This document shows positions 12,201 to 24,200 of a DNA stretch of 64,000 nt, in pieces. The stretch spans positions 124,001 to 188,000 of the forward strand of contig JBBMOL010000372.1 of the NCBI GenBank assembly GCA_037954665.1. The letters are read 5' to 3'. A model generated the notes under the pieces. The model searched no databases and was not told where the DNA came from. It worked only from the letters and a program-made list of their open reading frames with translations. A program made the translations under genes and the position numbers. Position 1 is the first letter of the stretch. Every line of letters begins with the position of its first letter. The stretch comes from Laguncularia racemosa. Its lineage: Eukaryota; Streptophyta; Magnoliopsida; Myrtales; Combretaceae.

Positions 12201-15200
12201 GTTTATAGCTTAGTCTAGAATAAGATGGTCATATGTAACTAACCTTCAAACCATCAAAACAAGTGGCAATTTTTCGCTCCATTTTTTGTTGTTTTACTAA
12301 CCAACTTTGTTCCTCAAGAAGCTTCTTTTTTTGATGACCCATGATCCATTTCTCCAGCATTGTGTATTTTGGAGGCAGCAATGCTGTAGAGGTTGATCTA
12401 TCTTCTTCATCTTTTGATTTCTCTAATATCAAGTTTGACAGGAAAAGTTAAATCAAACATATGCTGGCTTAGAAAAACCATCAGCTAGCAATAAAAAATT
12501 GCAGTATGTCTCGGACTTAATTAAACAAGTTTTTACCATGAAGCACATTTCTTGGAATCAGATTTGACCCCTCAGTTGCAACTACATTGTGATTGTCTCC
12601 AGCAAATGCTCTCGTTTCCTTATCTGAATTATCAACCTGACTGCTAGCTGCAAAATCCGCTGCACTCAACAATATGGACTGCTTAGCAGCTGATAGAAGA
12701 TTCTGTGATTCACTTGTTTGATTTTGCATTGCCACCTCCAAGTTCTTGGAAGATAAAGTATGTTGCCCATCTTCTTCATGCACGGAAGGACCCAAAGGTG
12801 GATTGCTTCCGCACTCTAGTGCCTTAGGGTAGTTGGCCTCCTTCATGGATATATGAGCTGCAGTGAGACTTCCAGCAGATGAAGACCCTGCATAACTCTT
12901 ATTTCAGTTTAAACACTATTATTTAGTCTAGCTAGCAGATCAATAGAATTAGAAACTTTAGATGAGAACGTGACACAGGATCTTCTCTGTGCTCTAGTCC
13001 ATGGTCTCTCTAGGTGATTTCCGATGAAATTTTTTATTTCTTTGATTTTCTTCCTAACTGTTCTATAATTGCTAATAAGTAGGCTCACTCGACAGAAACC
13101 CAGATCTCTCTGTTAGTTTTGCAAAAAACAAAGCTCTAGGTTTCATCCAACAACAATACATACATAAAAGAGACTTAGCATACTACACATAATCACACAA
13201 CATTTTTAGGGCATACACGTCTTTCCTATTTTTAGGGCTGATGCAAAAACACACTCATAATGTCCTTTAGTATGAATCATCTTCCACTTGAAAGCATATA
13301 TACAATATGCGTCTTCTTAACTAAATACATGGAATTTGAAAACGTATTCCTCAAATACTTTTACATTACCTTATTACCCAAATCATTTTAAACAGACCAT
13401 TCTTTAAGTAGTTTGTTAAAGTACAGTATATTCATACAAAGCTCAAAATTAACCCATCTTTAACAGCCCCTGGTCCTATAAGATGTAGCTCAAGAGAAGT
13501 TGATTTCTCATGTTTAATGATGATGAACCGCCCCAAAATTGGAGTTGAAACAGCCATTAGTTTATTCATCCTTGTGCCCACATGACAAGGTGTCCGTCAT
13601 TATATTCCCTTCTGGCACAGTACATAATAGAAAATCTAAAGCAATCTGCTTATCTAACAATGTTGGAGCGACATCATGACTCTCTGCTTCAACAAAAACT
13701 TTAAGCTGTAGTGATATGCAAACATTCAGGTGCAAGCTGCTCGTTGAAAGCCAAAAAAGCAGCATATGACAAACCTTCTTCCCACAACTATAAACGCCAA
13801 TGTTTGACCACCTTTCCTAATCCAATATGCTCTTTTTTCATATGCTGGTAATCTCTGATGTCTAATAGCCAATGATCAGCCAAAGAACGCAACAAAATAT
13901 CCACTTCACAATAAAAACTTGCCTATAACAGCATATGAAGCATTGCAATCCACAATAAATTCTTGATCGAAAACTTGTTGCCTATTCATGTTGCTGAATG
14001 AAATAAGACCGTAATGCAATAGCTATTACTGAAAAATTGAATAGAGCTATATGATAAGATTGTCATTTGTTGAATTTGATTTTAATAAGTATTTTGAAAA
14101 AAAAAAAAAATCAACTCCAATATTGAATTACTATTCATATGTTTGAGTAATTAATATCTATTCAATATTTTTTGTAATAAAGATTTCTTATAAAACTACT
14201 ATTACAAGCCTAAAATACAACTAAATGTTGTAATGGTTACTCCATAAGGAACAAAGCTGTAATAAAATTGTTATTACAGTAAAGTGTACAAGCAGATAGT
14301 GTTTAAATGATTACTCTCTTAAGATTCACATCTCATTTGCTGATGTTTTCCACACAAGTTTTTTTTTTCACTATGGCTGTCAAAGGTGCAGCTATTAGCC
14401 CATAATTCGTGAAAAAGCTTCGATTAATAACTTGTGTGACTAAAAGAACCTATAAGGTTATGGCAGTTCCAACATTGCTTCTACCTTCTTCACATTGGCC
14501 TCTACTCCTCTAATTAATATTACATAGCAACTTGCTCTTCCGCAAAGTGACATTTGGTTTATTTTCAAGAAAAGCTAGTCACATAGAGCAAGTAAAATAC
14601 CACTCGAAGATGTCGCAAATTTTTTTTTTTTTTTTTTGGGTGGGGAGCTAATAAGATGTCGCAAATGTTCTCCCCAAGTAAGGCTGTAAATGAGAATGTC
14701 ATGAATGAAAACCAATACAAACCTCCAGAGATGAAGCTAAAATATCCCATTCATCAGTCTTTGGAATGTAGAGGGGATATCTATGGGCCTAAAGGGGATT
14801 GCCAAGAATTAAAAGTGTCCATGATGTGTCCTAAATGTGGTTTTTTTCTAGGTCTGGTAGGTACGTTCTCACCTGGTAATATCCTAAAGTCAAATCCAGC
14901 TTTAAGAAAATGCCTTGCCCCATGAAGCTCTTTCAATAGTCAATCAATGACAAGTATTCAAAATTGATCATTACATGTCTTCTCAATTAATAAGACAAAA
15001 TAGTACAAAAACAACAAGCCATCCAACTTTTTAACCAACAACAATGCAATGAGTGTAGAGATTGACTGGGATTTATAATTCCCCTCTGATGAATCGCATT
15101 GCACTACTTTTCACATCCGTTTGCGCATGCAAGTATCTATATGGCCAAACCACCACCAACTCAAGAGTTCCATCTGAATGCAACGATCACAGGCTTGGTC

Positions 15201-18200
15201 GGTGGTAAGTCCTTGGGTTCCACCAAGAATCCTGTCCAATCTGCCTTTTGCTAGCATTGGCTCTTTAGCTCTTTCAATTTCAATTGCATGTTGATTCCAA
15301 ACTTCATGACTAATATGGAAAAATCACACATAATAGCCTCAGCTTCCTAAGCCAAACAACCCCCAACACCACTCCATATCCACACAATGGCAATACATAC
15401 CAGTCGCACCAAAAAGAAGTCAGCAACCAATTGCTTTAACTTCCACTAATAATAATCTAGTACCCATTTCTTACAAATTTGACAATTTACCCAACCAATT
15501 CCCTCTTAGAGGATTTACCCGAAAAAATCCCCTCTCAAAGGTGGCTCATACCTTAAGTTGCTTTGCTGCTTGAACTCTTCCCCATTAGATAAGCCAATCT
15601 CTATCCAATTTGAGGAATCATAAATGTACGTCATCTTCTAAGTTGAACAAAGCTAGTATCAATTTACCCTATTCCAAAGTCCTTTGATAGCGAAAGGAGT
15701 GTTCACAATGCTGATTCAGTCTAAAGGATCTAAAGCTCCATCATAATGAGAAAAATACAACATCAAAAGCCAAGCTATAATATTTCTGACCTCATAATGA
15801 TGGACATGGCCTCTTCTTCGCTCCCCTTGTTGTTGGTTATAACTCCCTTCACCAGGTTCTCTCCCAACCACATCATCAATTAGTGTGATAACTCCTCCAA
15901 TCAACCTTCCATTTCTCTTTTCATGCATCCTGTTCTCAAACCTGATCTTTTTTATACAACTCTAAGAAGGCCTCAAACTATTGTTAAAAGCTACGAAGAT
16001 CACCCATGTGTTTCAGCTCTAAGACAAAACTAATACAGGATCCTATTTTTTCTCTAGTCTGTAGTGTCTGCTAATTAAATAGCACTCATTAGAGAGAACC
16101 CAAATCTTTATTTTTCTGTTAGTTTTTTAGAGACACAAAGCTTGAACTTCCATTCAACAACAAAAGAGACTTGGCATAACTGCCCACAACCAAACAACAT
16201 AAAAAAGAGCTAATATCTAGGATCCAGTGATTACATACGTTAACCACCCCCGCATGTAACCAACCAAACACATACATAAACATATTTTGCACCCATGCAC
16301 ACTAATAGCAGACACAAATAACACATTCTGCAAACACACACTAATAACAGACATGAAAAACACATCCAATTAACACCAATTTGCTTCAGTCTTGGCACCA
16401 CTCCTGCATTTATCATGCCTCTTATATACATTCAAATGGGATAATTTTGATAACATGACCTTGAGTTTGACTCATAACCGAACATACCTTCTTTATAGCC
16501 CACAAGCTCAGGTCGATGTCCATCAAAAACACCTGTTTTATGATATATTAATAAAGGTTTCACTGGAAGGTTATATGTTAGAAATTTAAAAAATAAAAAA
16601 TACTAGATACCTTCTTTTGGAAGCACATTCCCAAGAGCAATTTCAAGGTGTAGCGGCTTTGGTGCCATACCATTCCTAAATAGGATGCATCAATACAAGG
16701 TAATTGAGAACAAAAGCTTCCAACATGTGAGACAGTGCAAAAGCAGAAACAATATTTACCTAAAAGCTAAAAAGACAAGACACTGTGCCCTGAGTTGTTT
16801 TAGTTGCTGTTCCTTAAAGAGTACCCTTCCTGTCTCTTTGAAAGGTGCACCTCTCAGCATGCTATTATCTGCCATACTGTTTTGCCCAACATCCTGCACA
16901 TGCAGAAAAGTAATTTAATGATATGTATGCAAGTTGATCACAAGCACCTGTCAAAAACATGCTCAGTGGAAGCAATACTGGGCATTACAGAATTTAACTC
17001 AATTCCAACGATGTTGTAAAGATATTATGATGCAATTTTTTTTTATGATTCAAACTAACACAAGACCAGTTAAAACCAATGTTGTCAACTTAACCAAATT
17101 GCACAATTCAAATGGGGTTAACCAGAACCAACCCTTAGGCCAGCCTAGTGATGGGTTAGAAACCAAAGGACGACAGACAGGGACCACGTTATCCAACTGA
17201 CTAGTTGAACCTGGAAAACAGACATGTGGCCCGGACTAGTCCAGTAAAGCTCCCCTAGGAAGACATTGGTGATACCATAATGATGTGAAATTCCAATTTC
17301 CACAGATTGGAGAAAACATTGTACTAGTTGAATTTAAGTATTTCACCTCCAGCTTCAAGAGCATATATTAGGTAATCTGATATGCCACAATGAATTAACC
17401 TTTGAGCAGATAGGAATTTATCCACAACCATCGTAAAGCCTCACTTTATTAGTGAAAATTCTTCTTAACTTATCCACAACCAGCCACAGCCACCATCAAC
17501 AGCCTTTGGATTCAAAATGATACAAAATTTGCTAGCATTGCATGGGCATCATTCCACCACATCACTCCACCCTCTGACAAGCCAGCAAAAACCCACTCAC
17601 TATTGACCTTTGCTATATTGTCGACACATCCCCCTGGCCAGATAGAGGAAGTTTCTCATCTAGGCTTCAATTTGTTTAATTATTTGCTGAGTAAGGATAA
17701 AAAAGGATGCTCAATACACTCGTAATGCAAATGATACAACTCTGCTAGACCAGTGATTAATACACATCGTAACAGAATACATCAGTGATATTAAAATGCC
17801 TTATGATAGAGCTCATTAGGAAGTGCAGTCATTACTCTTACAATTTGGCTGACAATAGTGGCATTTTCAGGTGATGCATACCAGCATACAAAAGGAGCTG
17901 ATCTGGAAGCCAAAATATCTGCAAGCATCTTTTTTCTGTTGTAAACCAGACCTGCCATGAAGATTATGCTCTTTGCAGGATTAACATCAAGAGGCCTGAC
18001 AAAGCAGTTCCAAGCATCTCTTCATTGAGTACAAAGTCAGTTGAAGGATTGCCTTTACCTACTATCTTGATGGCTGATGAGCCATCAATCTTATGAAAGG
18101 CAGGGATGTTGTGGATAAAATCCTAATCATCGAAGGTTCAATGGAAGGATACCATCACAGTGATAGGGCTAAAGCAGCACATTATTATGACATGGTAGAT

Positions 18201-21200
18201 TGGAAGTTTACGGACGACAATTTTTTTTTTTTTTGGCCATTTCAATAGTTCTTGAGAACATTCTTTTGGCAAAGAATTTCCCAAACTATTCTGAAATTGG
18301 CAGACATGTTGTTGTGTGTAAGTTCTCCTTCAACTTAATGGTGAACGAATGGCTTTTTTTTCCCCTACAACTAGGGCCTGCAACAAGAGCATCCAATGTC
18401 CCTATAATCTAGCTGTCTTGGTTATGAAGTCTGATCATGCACCATGAGAGCTAAATCAGCCCAAAAAACCTATAAGTTTCATCCGATATAGAACAAAGAA
18501 TAGTCCACCTATGTTTTACAAACAACATTAAGATACTTTCAAGTGCAGGTGTAAAATCACTAAATCTGGTCGAGTCTGCACTTGTGGAATTCACTGAGAT
18601 GTCTGCATCACAAGCCAAACTCACAAAAAGAAAAGTCTTCCTAACTGGTGCTTAATGAATGCATGAGACCAGATTGTGCAGAAACTTGGCTTCTAATTGG
18701 GTTAGTTCCCCATGCATTAGTCAGATACCATAAATTTCATCCAAGCTCACCAATTCCGGCCACAAGCCCTTAGTGGATCAGCTAACACAAAACAGGCAAA
18801 TCCTACACTGGCAAAGTACAATTTATTACATTCATCATTTTTCTCATCTAGCTTTATATATATATATATTTTGGGATGAATTCATCTTCCTTCATATTGC
18901 CAAAGTAAAAACTTAAAAGACATTATTCACAAAAAGTAACAGTTTCTTTTTTTTTTTTTGATAAAAATCAGATATATTAATTTTTTTGGATAATTAAGGT
19001 CAGACATATTAATTTTAAAACTATAAGGGCGTAAGCTCACTGTACAAGGAATTAGTACCACAAGAAACCTAAATTTTTGAGCCAGGCACCAGATAAAACA
19101 AAAAAGTGTCTAGATTGAAAACTTGGCAAAACCAACCGGTTGGGTTAAACCTCTAATATCAAGAAAAACTATTACAAACATAAAAACAAGAGAGAATAAT
19201 TCAGGTAACATCCCTGGCCATTTGAGCACTAAGGCCTAATCTCTTTTCATTCCTTTCCTTCCGAATATAGTAAATCATAATACCAACAAGTAGCTTCCAA
19301 TACGAGACAAGTCTGTTGCCAAGTGTGTTGAAAAGGTCATTAATATCCACAGCTTGGGAAGGCTTCACAGCAGAATTCAAAACCACTTCTTCTGACTTAT
19401 ACCATACTTCTCAAGCAAAAGCACATTTGAGAAAAAGGTGGCAATGTGTTTCCTCCTCTTGATTACAAAAATAGCAAGTGTTATGGGAGGATACACCCCA
19501 GAATCTCAATTTATCAAGTGTTGTGGGCCTTTAATGTGCAACTAGCCAGAGGAAGAAAGCAAACCTGGGGCTAGATTATTTTGCCACACAACCAGGTACC
19601 ATTGGACCCTAATCCCTTGAGGGTGGAGTGAACCATAAGCTTCTTTCATCACAAAAAGGTTTAGAAGGCTTATTCCTCCATACCAACTTGTCTTTGTGGT
19701 TAATTTTGGGATTTATAACCCCTTGCACTCCTCCTCTTATGCTATCTCATAATTCAACTTCTAGCCAATCCCAACCATTTTCATCAATGACATAGCATAA
19801 TCTCACTTCTTTAGGAAAACCCATAGAGTAAATGGTCCTTTCATTCAACCAAGAAACCAGGGGACCATTTGGATGCCAATCATCATACCAGAGCGAGATA
19901 GTATTTCCATTTCCAATTTCCCACTTGAAAAGGCTTTGAGCCAAAGATGTTAGCTGCAAAATTTTCCTCCAAGACCAAGAGATATTGGCTAGAACCTTCA
20001 TCATCCAGAAATCTTTTCTTTTAATAAGTTCTGACTTCAGCCGGCTCAGCCATAATCCACTCCCTCTATCCATACAAAGAATCCAAACATGCAGGAGTTG
20101 CGCTGCATTATTTCATAAAACCAGATCCATAACACCTAAACCACCTTCAAGATACTTTTTGAAAGCAAGAAGATAGAGAACCAGTAGACCTGTACAGAAA
20201 AAAGGATGCTTTTAACTAGTCGCACACAGCCCACATATGAAAGAGTTTAAGAAGTCCAGCTGGTGATGCGCTTGCTAAATCTTTCAATGAGGAAGTGGCA
20301 AGTTGACTTATTTGTCTTTGAAGAAAAGAGAGGGACTCCCAGTTAGTTAACAGAGAGCTTGCCAATTGAGAAATCTAATATCTGGAGGATGAAACTTATT
20401 TCTTCTTGTGCAACACCACTAATATACACAAGGCTTTTCTCAAGATTGGCCATCAGCCCAGCTAAAGAATAAAAGAACTCCAAACCAATTCAACAGATTT
20501 TACATTGGCCTTCAAAAAGATCAGTATGTCATCTGCAAAACACAAATGGTTAAGGCACTCCCTTTTGCATATCCAATGATATGAGAAATCTTCTTTGCTT
20601 CCTATTTATCTCATAATACATGAGAAAAACTCCATAGCAAGTACAAATAGGTATGGTGAGATTGGATTTTCTGGGCATAAACCCCTTCTACTTGGAAGAA
20701 ACACCTACCAATTCACCATTCAAATTGATTGAGAACTATGGAGTTGTCACACATTTCATCACCCACTTTGTGAATTAAGGAGGAAAGTCTAAAGTCCGTA
20801 GGAGTTTCTCAAGGAAACACCACCTGACATGATCATATGCCTTCATGATGTCAATTTTAATTGCACATCTAGCACCAAGCTTTTCCTGATCATGATGTCA
20901 ACTTTAATTCCTGGGCCACAACCACATTGTCCCATATCCTTCTATCTTTTATAAAGGCCATTTGTTCTTTTTCCTACCAAATTTGGCAACACACTTCAAC
21001 CAGTCTGCTAGAATTTTTGAAATACATTTATATAATGTATTACAACAAGATATGGGTCTAAAATCAGATAAGGAGTTTCAGTTCACAGATTTAGGCACAA
21101 GAGAAATTACTGTGGGGTTGATAGATTTTAGCAACATTCCTGTCTAAAAAAAAATCTTTTATCACCAAGCATACATCCTCCCCAATAATCTCCCAAGTAC

Positions 21201-24200
21201 TTCGAAAAAAAATTCACATTATAATCATCCAGTCCTAGTGCTTTATCTTGCGCTATTGAGTCAAAAGTAGACTTTATTTCCTCATTTGTGATTGGTTTAA
21301 CCAAAGACTCCCAATCTGATCCCCTCACTCTCTTCTCAACTAAAGCTTCCAAATGGTGGAACAAATGAGCAAGCGGTTTTGTTTCTGTTAACAGCTCCGC
21401 AAAATACTTTATAGCATGTTCTTTAATTGCTAAAGTCGTGGTAAAAACTTGACCTGTGCTATCACTAAGAGAGCATATCATGTCCTTATGGTATTTCTGT
21501 TTCAAGGATTGCATTAAAACCTTGGTATTTCAATCACCCAATTTAAGCCAGGTGGTTCTTGATTTTTGCCTTAAGAATGATTCTTCTGCCACACTTAAGA
21601 GGTAGAAATCCTTAAAAGCACTCTTCTCATCCTCCCATAATGCCTCGTCTGGATTTTCTTGATTAAACTCTTGCACTTCCTGTAGTCTTTTCTTTGCATC
21701 ATCCACCCACTGTTGCATCTCAGAAAAATAGCGTCCATTAAGCCTCCTCAATTCTTTTTTCAACAGTTTGAGCTTAGACACTGCCTGGAACATTGGTGTA
21801 CCATCAACCTTTTTATTCCAGACTTCTTGCACCACATCTTTAAAATTCGGATGATCTATCCAGCAGTTAAAAAATTGAACAAAGGCTTCTTAACCTTCTT
21901 AACAGTTGACTCCAAGTTGAGATGGATAATTAGCAGGCAATGATCTAAAATTCCCAGACTTATCACCTGGACTACAGTTTTTGGGTGATTCACAAGCCAT
22001 GTGTGATTTAGTAGGGCATGATTGAGATTTTTGAAGATGGGATTAATACCATTCTTGTTAGACCAGGTAAAGGAGATACCTACAGTGTGGGCATCCTCCA
22101 AATCTGCTTCATAACAGAACTCATTGAAATCCTCCATCCCCTCAATTAGAGTAACATTACCTCCCACTTTTTCTTCAACACTTCGACATTCATTGAAATA
22201 TCCCACTACTAACCAAGGATCTGAAATAGTATTATTCAGTCCCAACAAATCATTCCAAAGAACCTCCCTAAGACTTTCACAATTTGCTCCATATACAAAA
22301 GAGATAAAACATGAAAACTCCCTACCTAGTAATTTGCATTGGCAATGAATCACTTGGTTCAAGGAGGCCAGAACTCTTATATCCCAAATCTGACGATCCC
22401 ACGCAACCCAAATACAACCACTGGGGTGAGCTTCCAAAGACCAACCAAGCGTTAGTCTTCCCCAAATATTTTGGGTATTTGAGGGTTTAACTTTGGTCTC
22501 AACTAAACTCAAAAGAGATACTTTAAGCTCTCTACAAAAATTTACCACTTCACCACTTTTACGAGGATCATTCAATCCTCTAATATTCCAAGAGGCTATC
22601 TTCATATATACAAACATAAGAAGATTGACCAGAAAAAAAAAAAAAAAAAAAACCTCAAAAGGGAGGGAACGGGGAAGGTCCCCATGACTTCTCTCTTTCT
22701 TTCTTCTCTCTTGCTCTTTTCTTCCTCAACTTCTTCTTCTTCTTTTTTCCTAGGCTGGTCAAGACTTTTTCCTTACTTTCTACTTCAACATCCATGGATT
22801 CATCCCTTAACATTTCAATTGGTGATGAGGATAGGCATGGGATCTCAATCGCCATAGAGGGAGTAACCGAGAAATCATTACCAAAGGAAGTGGAATTATA
22901 CAAATGGAACAGTTCTTGTAGAATGGCAGTGGCAAAGACAAGATGGGAGCTAAATCATGGGGACAAATCTCTGAACCAAAGGAAGAGGGTGATCTAGGGT
23001 TGATTTATATAAGGACTTGAATTGTAGTTGGCCAAGCAAACACAACCAAAACCTACATGAAAATAATGAGGCAACTTCTGCGCTAGATGGTGCAGTATAC
23101 TTTGTCGAAGGGGAAGAGTTTCTGGAATGCCAAGATCTCAAAAAAAAGTACCCATCTGAATATTGTTAAGCTAGAAAAGCTTGATGAGTAAGATGAAGAG
23201 TCTTGGTGGAAAATTAATAGTGGCAATGTAATCTGACTACAGTATGAAAATTGGGGTGTCATGGTCCACTTTATCACTCTATAAGCTGCTACAAAATTTA
23301 TGAAAGTAACTTCTGCAAGAGGCAAAAGAACTCAATCGGTCATCCCCACTACTGGATAAACCAAGTGTTTATCTACATTCATTGCGAATGGACAGAGGCT
23401 TTAATATTCACAGCAAGAGAGTATGAACTGCTATTATTTATTATATTTGGCAAGAAAAGGACTTAAGAAGACTTGGGTTACAAGAGATCTCCCTTGATGG
23501 AATTACCATAAAAGCTCCACATCGTGTTGCACCAATTAGTTCAGTTTAGTTGAGGACATGTTTTGCTTTGAGGGCGGTTTTATTGAGCTGACCTGTTGTC
23601 TTAGTTTTAGCACTCACATGATTTTTTTTATTGTAATTACTAAAACTATGCCATTTGTTGGTCTTACAGTCTACTCCTTTCTTTGAGTAGACTCTTTTGT
23701 ACATCCCCTCTTGTATTAATGATATTCATTGTGACTTTATCAAAAAAAGGAAGTGGGGGGTTGGGGTGGTGCTGGAGGAGGTGGAGAGGGCAAGACTGTT
23801 AATATGCTACATTGGGAAGCTTTAGGAGAGAGTCAAGAGTGTAAGACCTTCATTGCAAACAAGCCAAACACAGTGATGATCAGCTTGTATTGAATCCCAA
23901 ACCATCCACTAGTGTTTCCATCTAACCAGCCCATGAAGCACTCCACTCTATTAGACTAAAGCAAGAATTCTATGTACTTCTGATGGCATGTGCTCAACTT
24001 TCCATTATTCTCTTTTTATTGCATTTGTCTGTAAGGGTAGTGGACCACACAAACTAAACTCATGCACATTATTTATTATCCCATTCCACAATTTTTTTTT
24101 TTTTTTTTTGGGTATGGCTACTCTCTAACCAATCTAACTGCAGATTATCTACTATTTCTGTCGATGTTAACATTACTCGCTGCAATCCCAAAACATAAAG

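Larger units (their letters stand above)
12971..16350 (-). mobile_element. Decayed Ty3/Gypsy-like element in SYD intron 8
   Basis: Two diverged direct repeats (about 12971-13290 and 16031-16350) share many blocks, for example ACAGGATC, TCTGTTAGTTTT and CAACAAC. Just inside the right copy, on the minus strand, a sequence matches 9 of 12 bases of the usual primer site (16016-16027). A Gypsy-type gag relic follows. I read the repeats as LTRs of one old element on the minus strand. Outer ends and target duplication are not resolved. The middle (13,300-15,400) shows no recognisable pol, so most of the internal region is lost. Confidence 0.5.

Noticed and set aside
14656..14925. 89-aa plus-strand frame with a few Cys residues
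   Set aside because: No family resemblance; it lies in the decayed Gypsy interior and has no supporting splice or promoter signal.
22903..23540. Extension of LINE ORF1 or a separate gene
   Set aside because: Only short frames without DUF4283 or other motifs; the boundary of the LINE 5' end stays unresolved.
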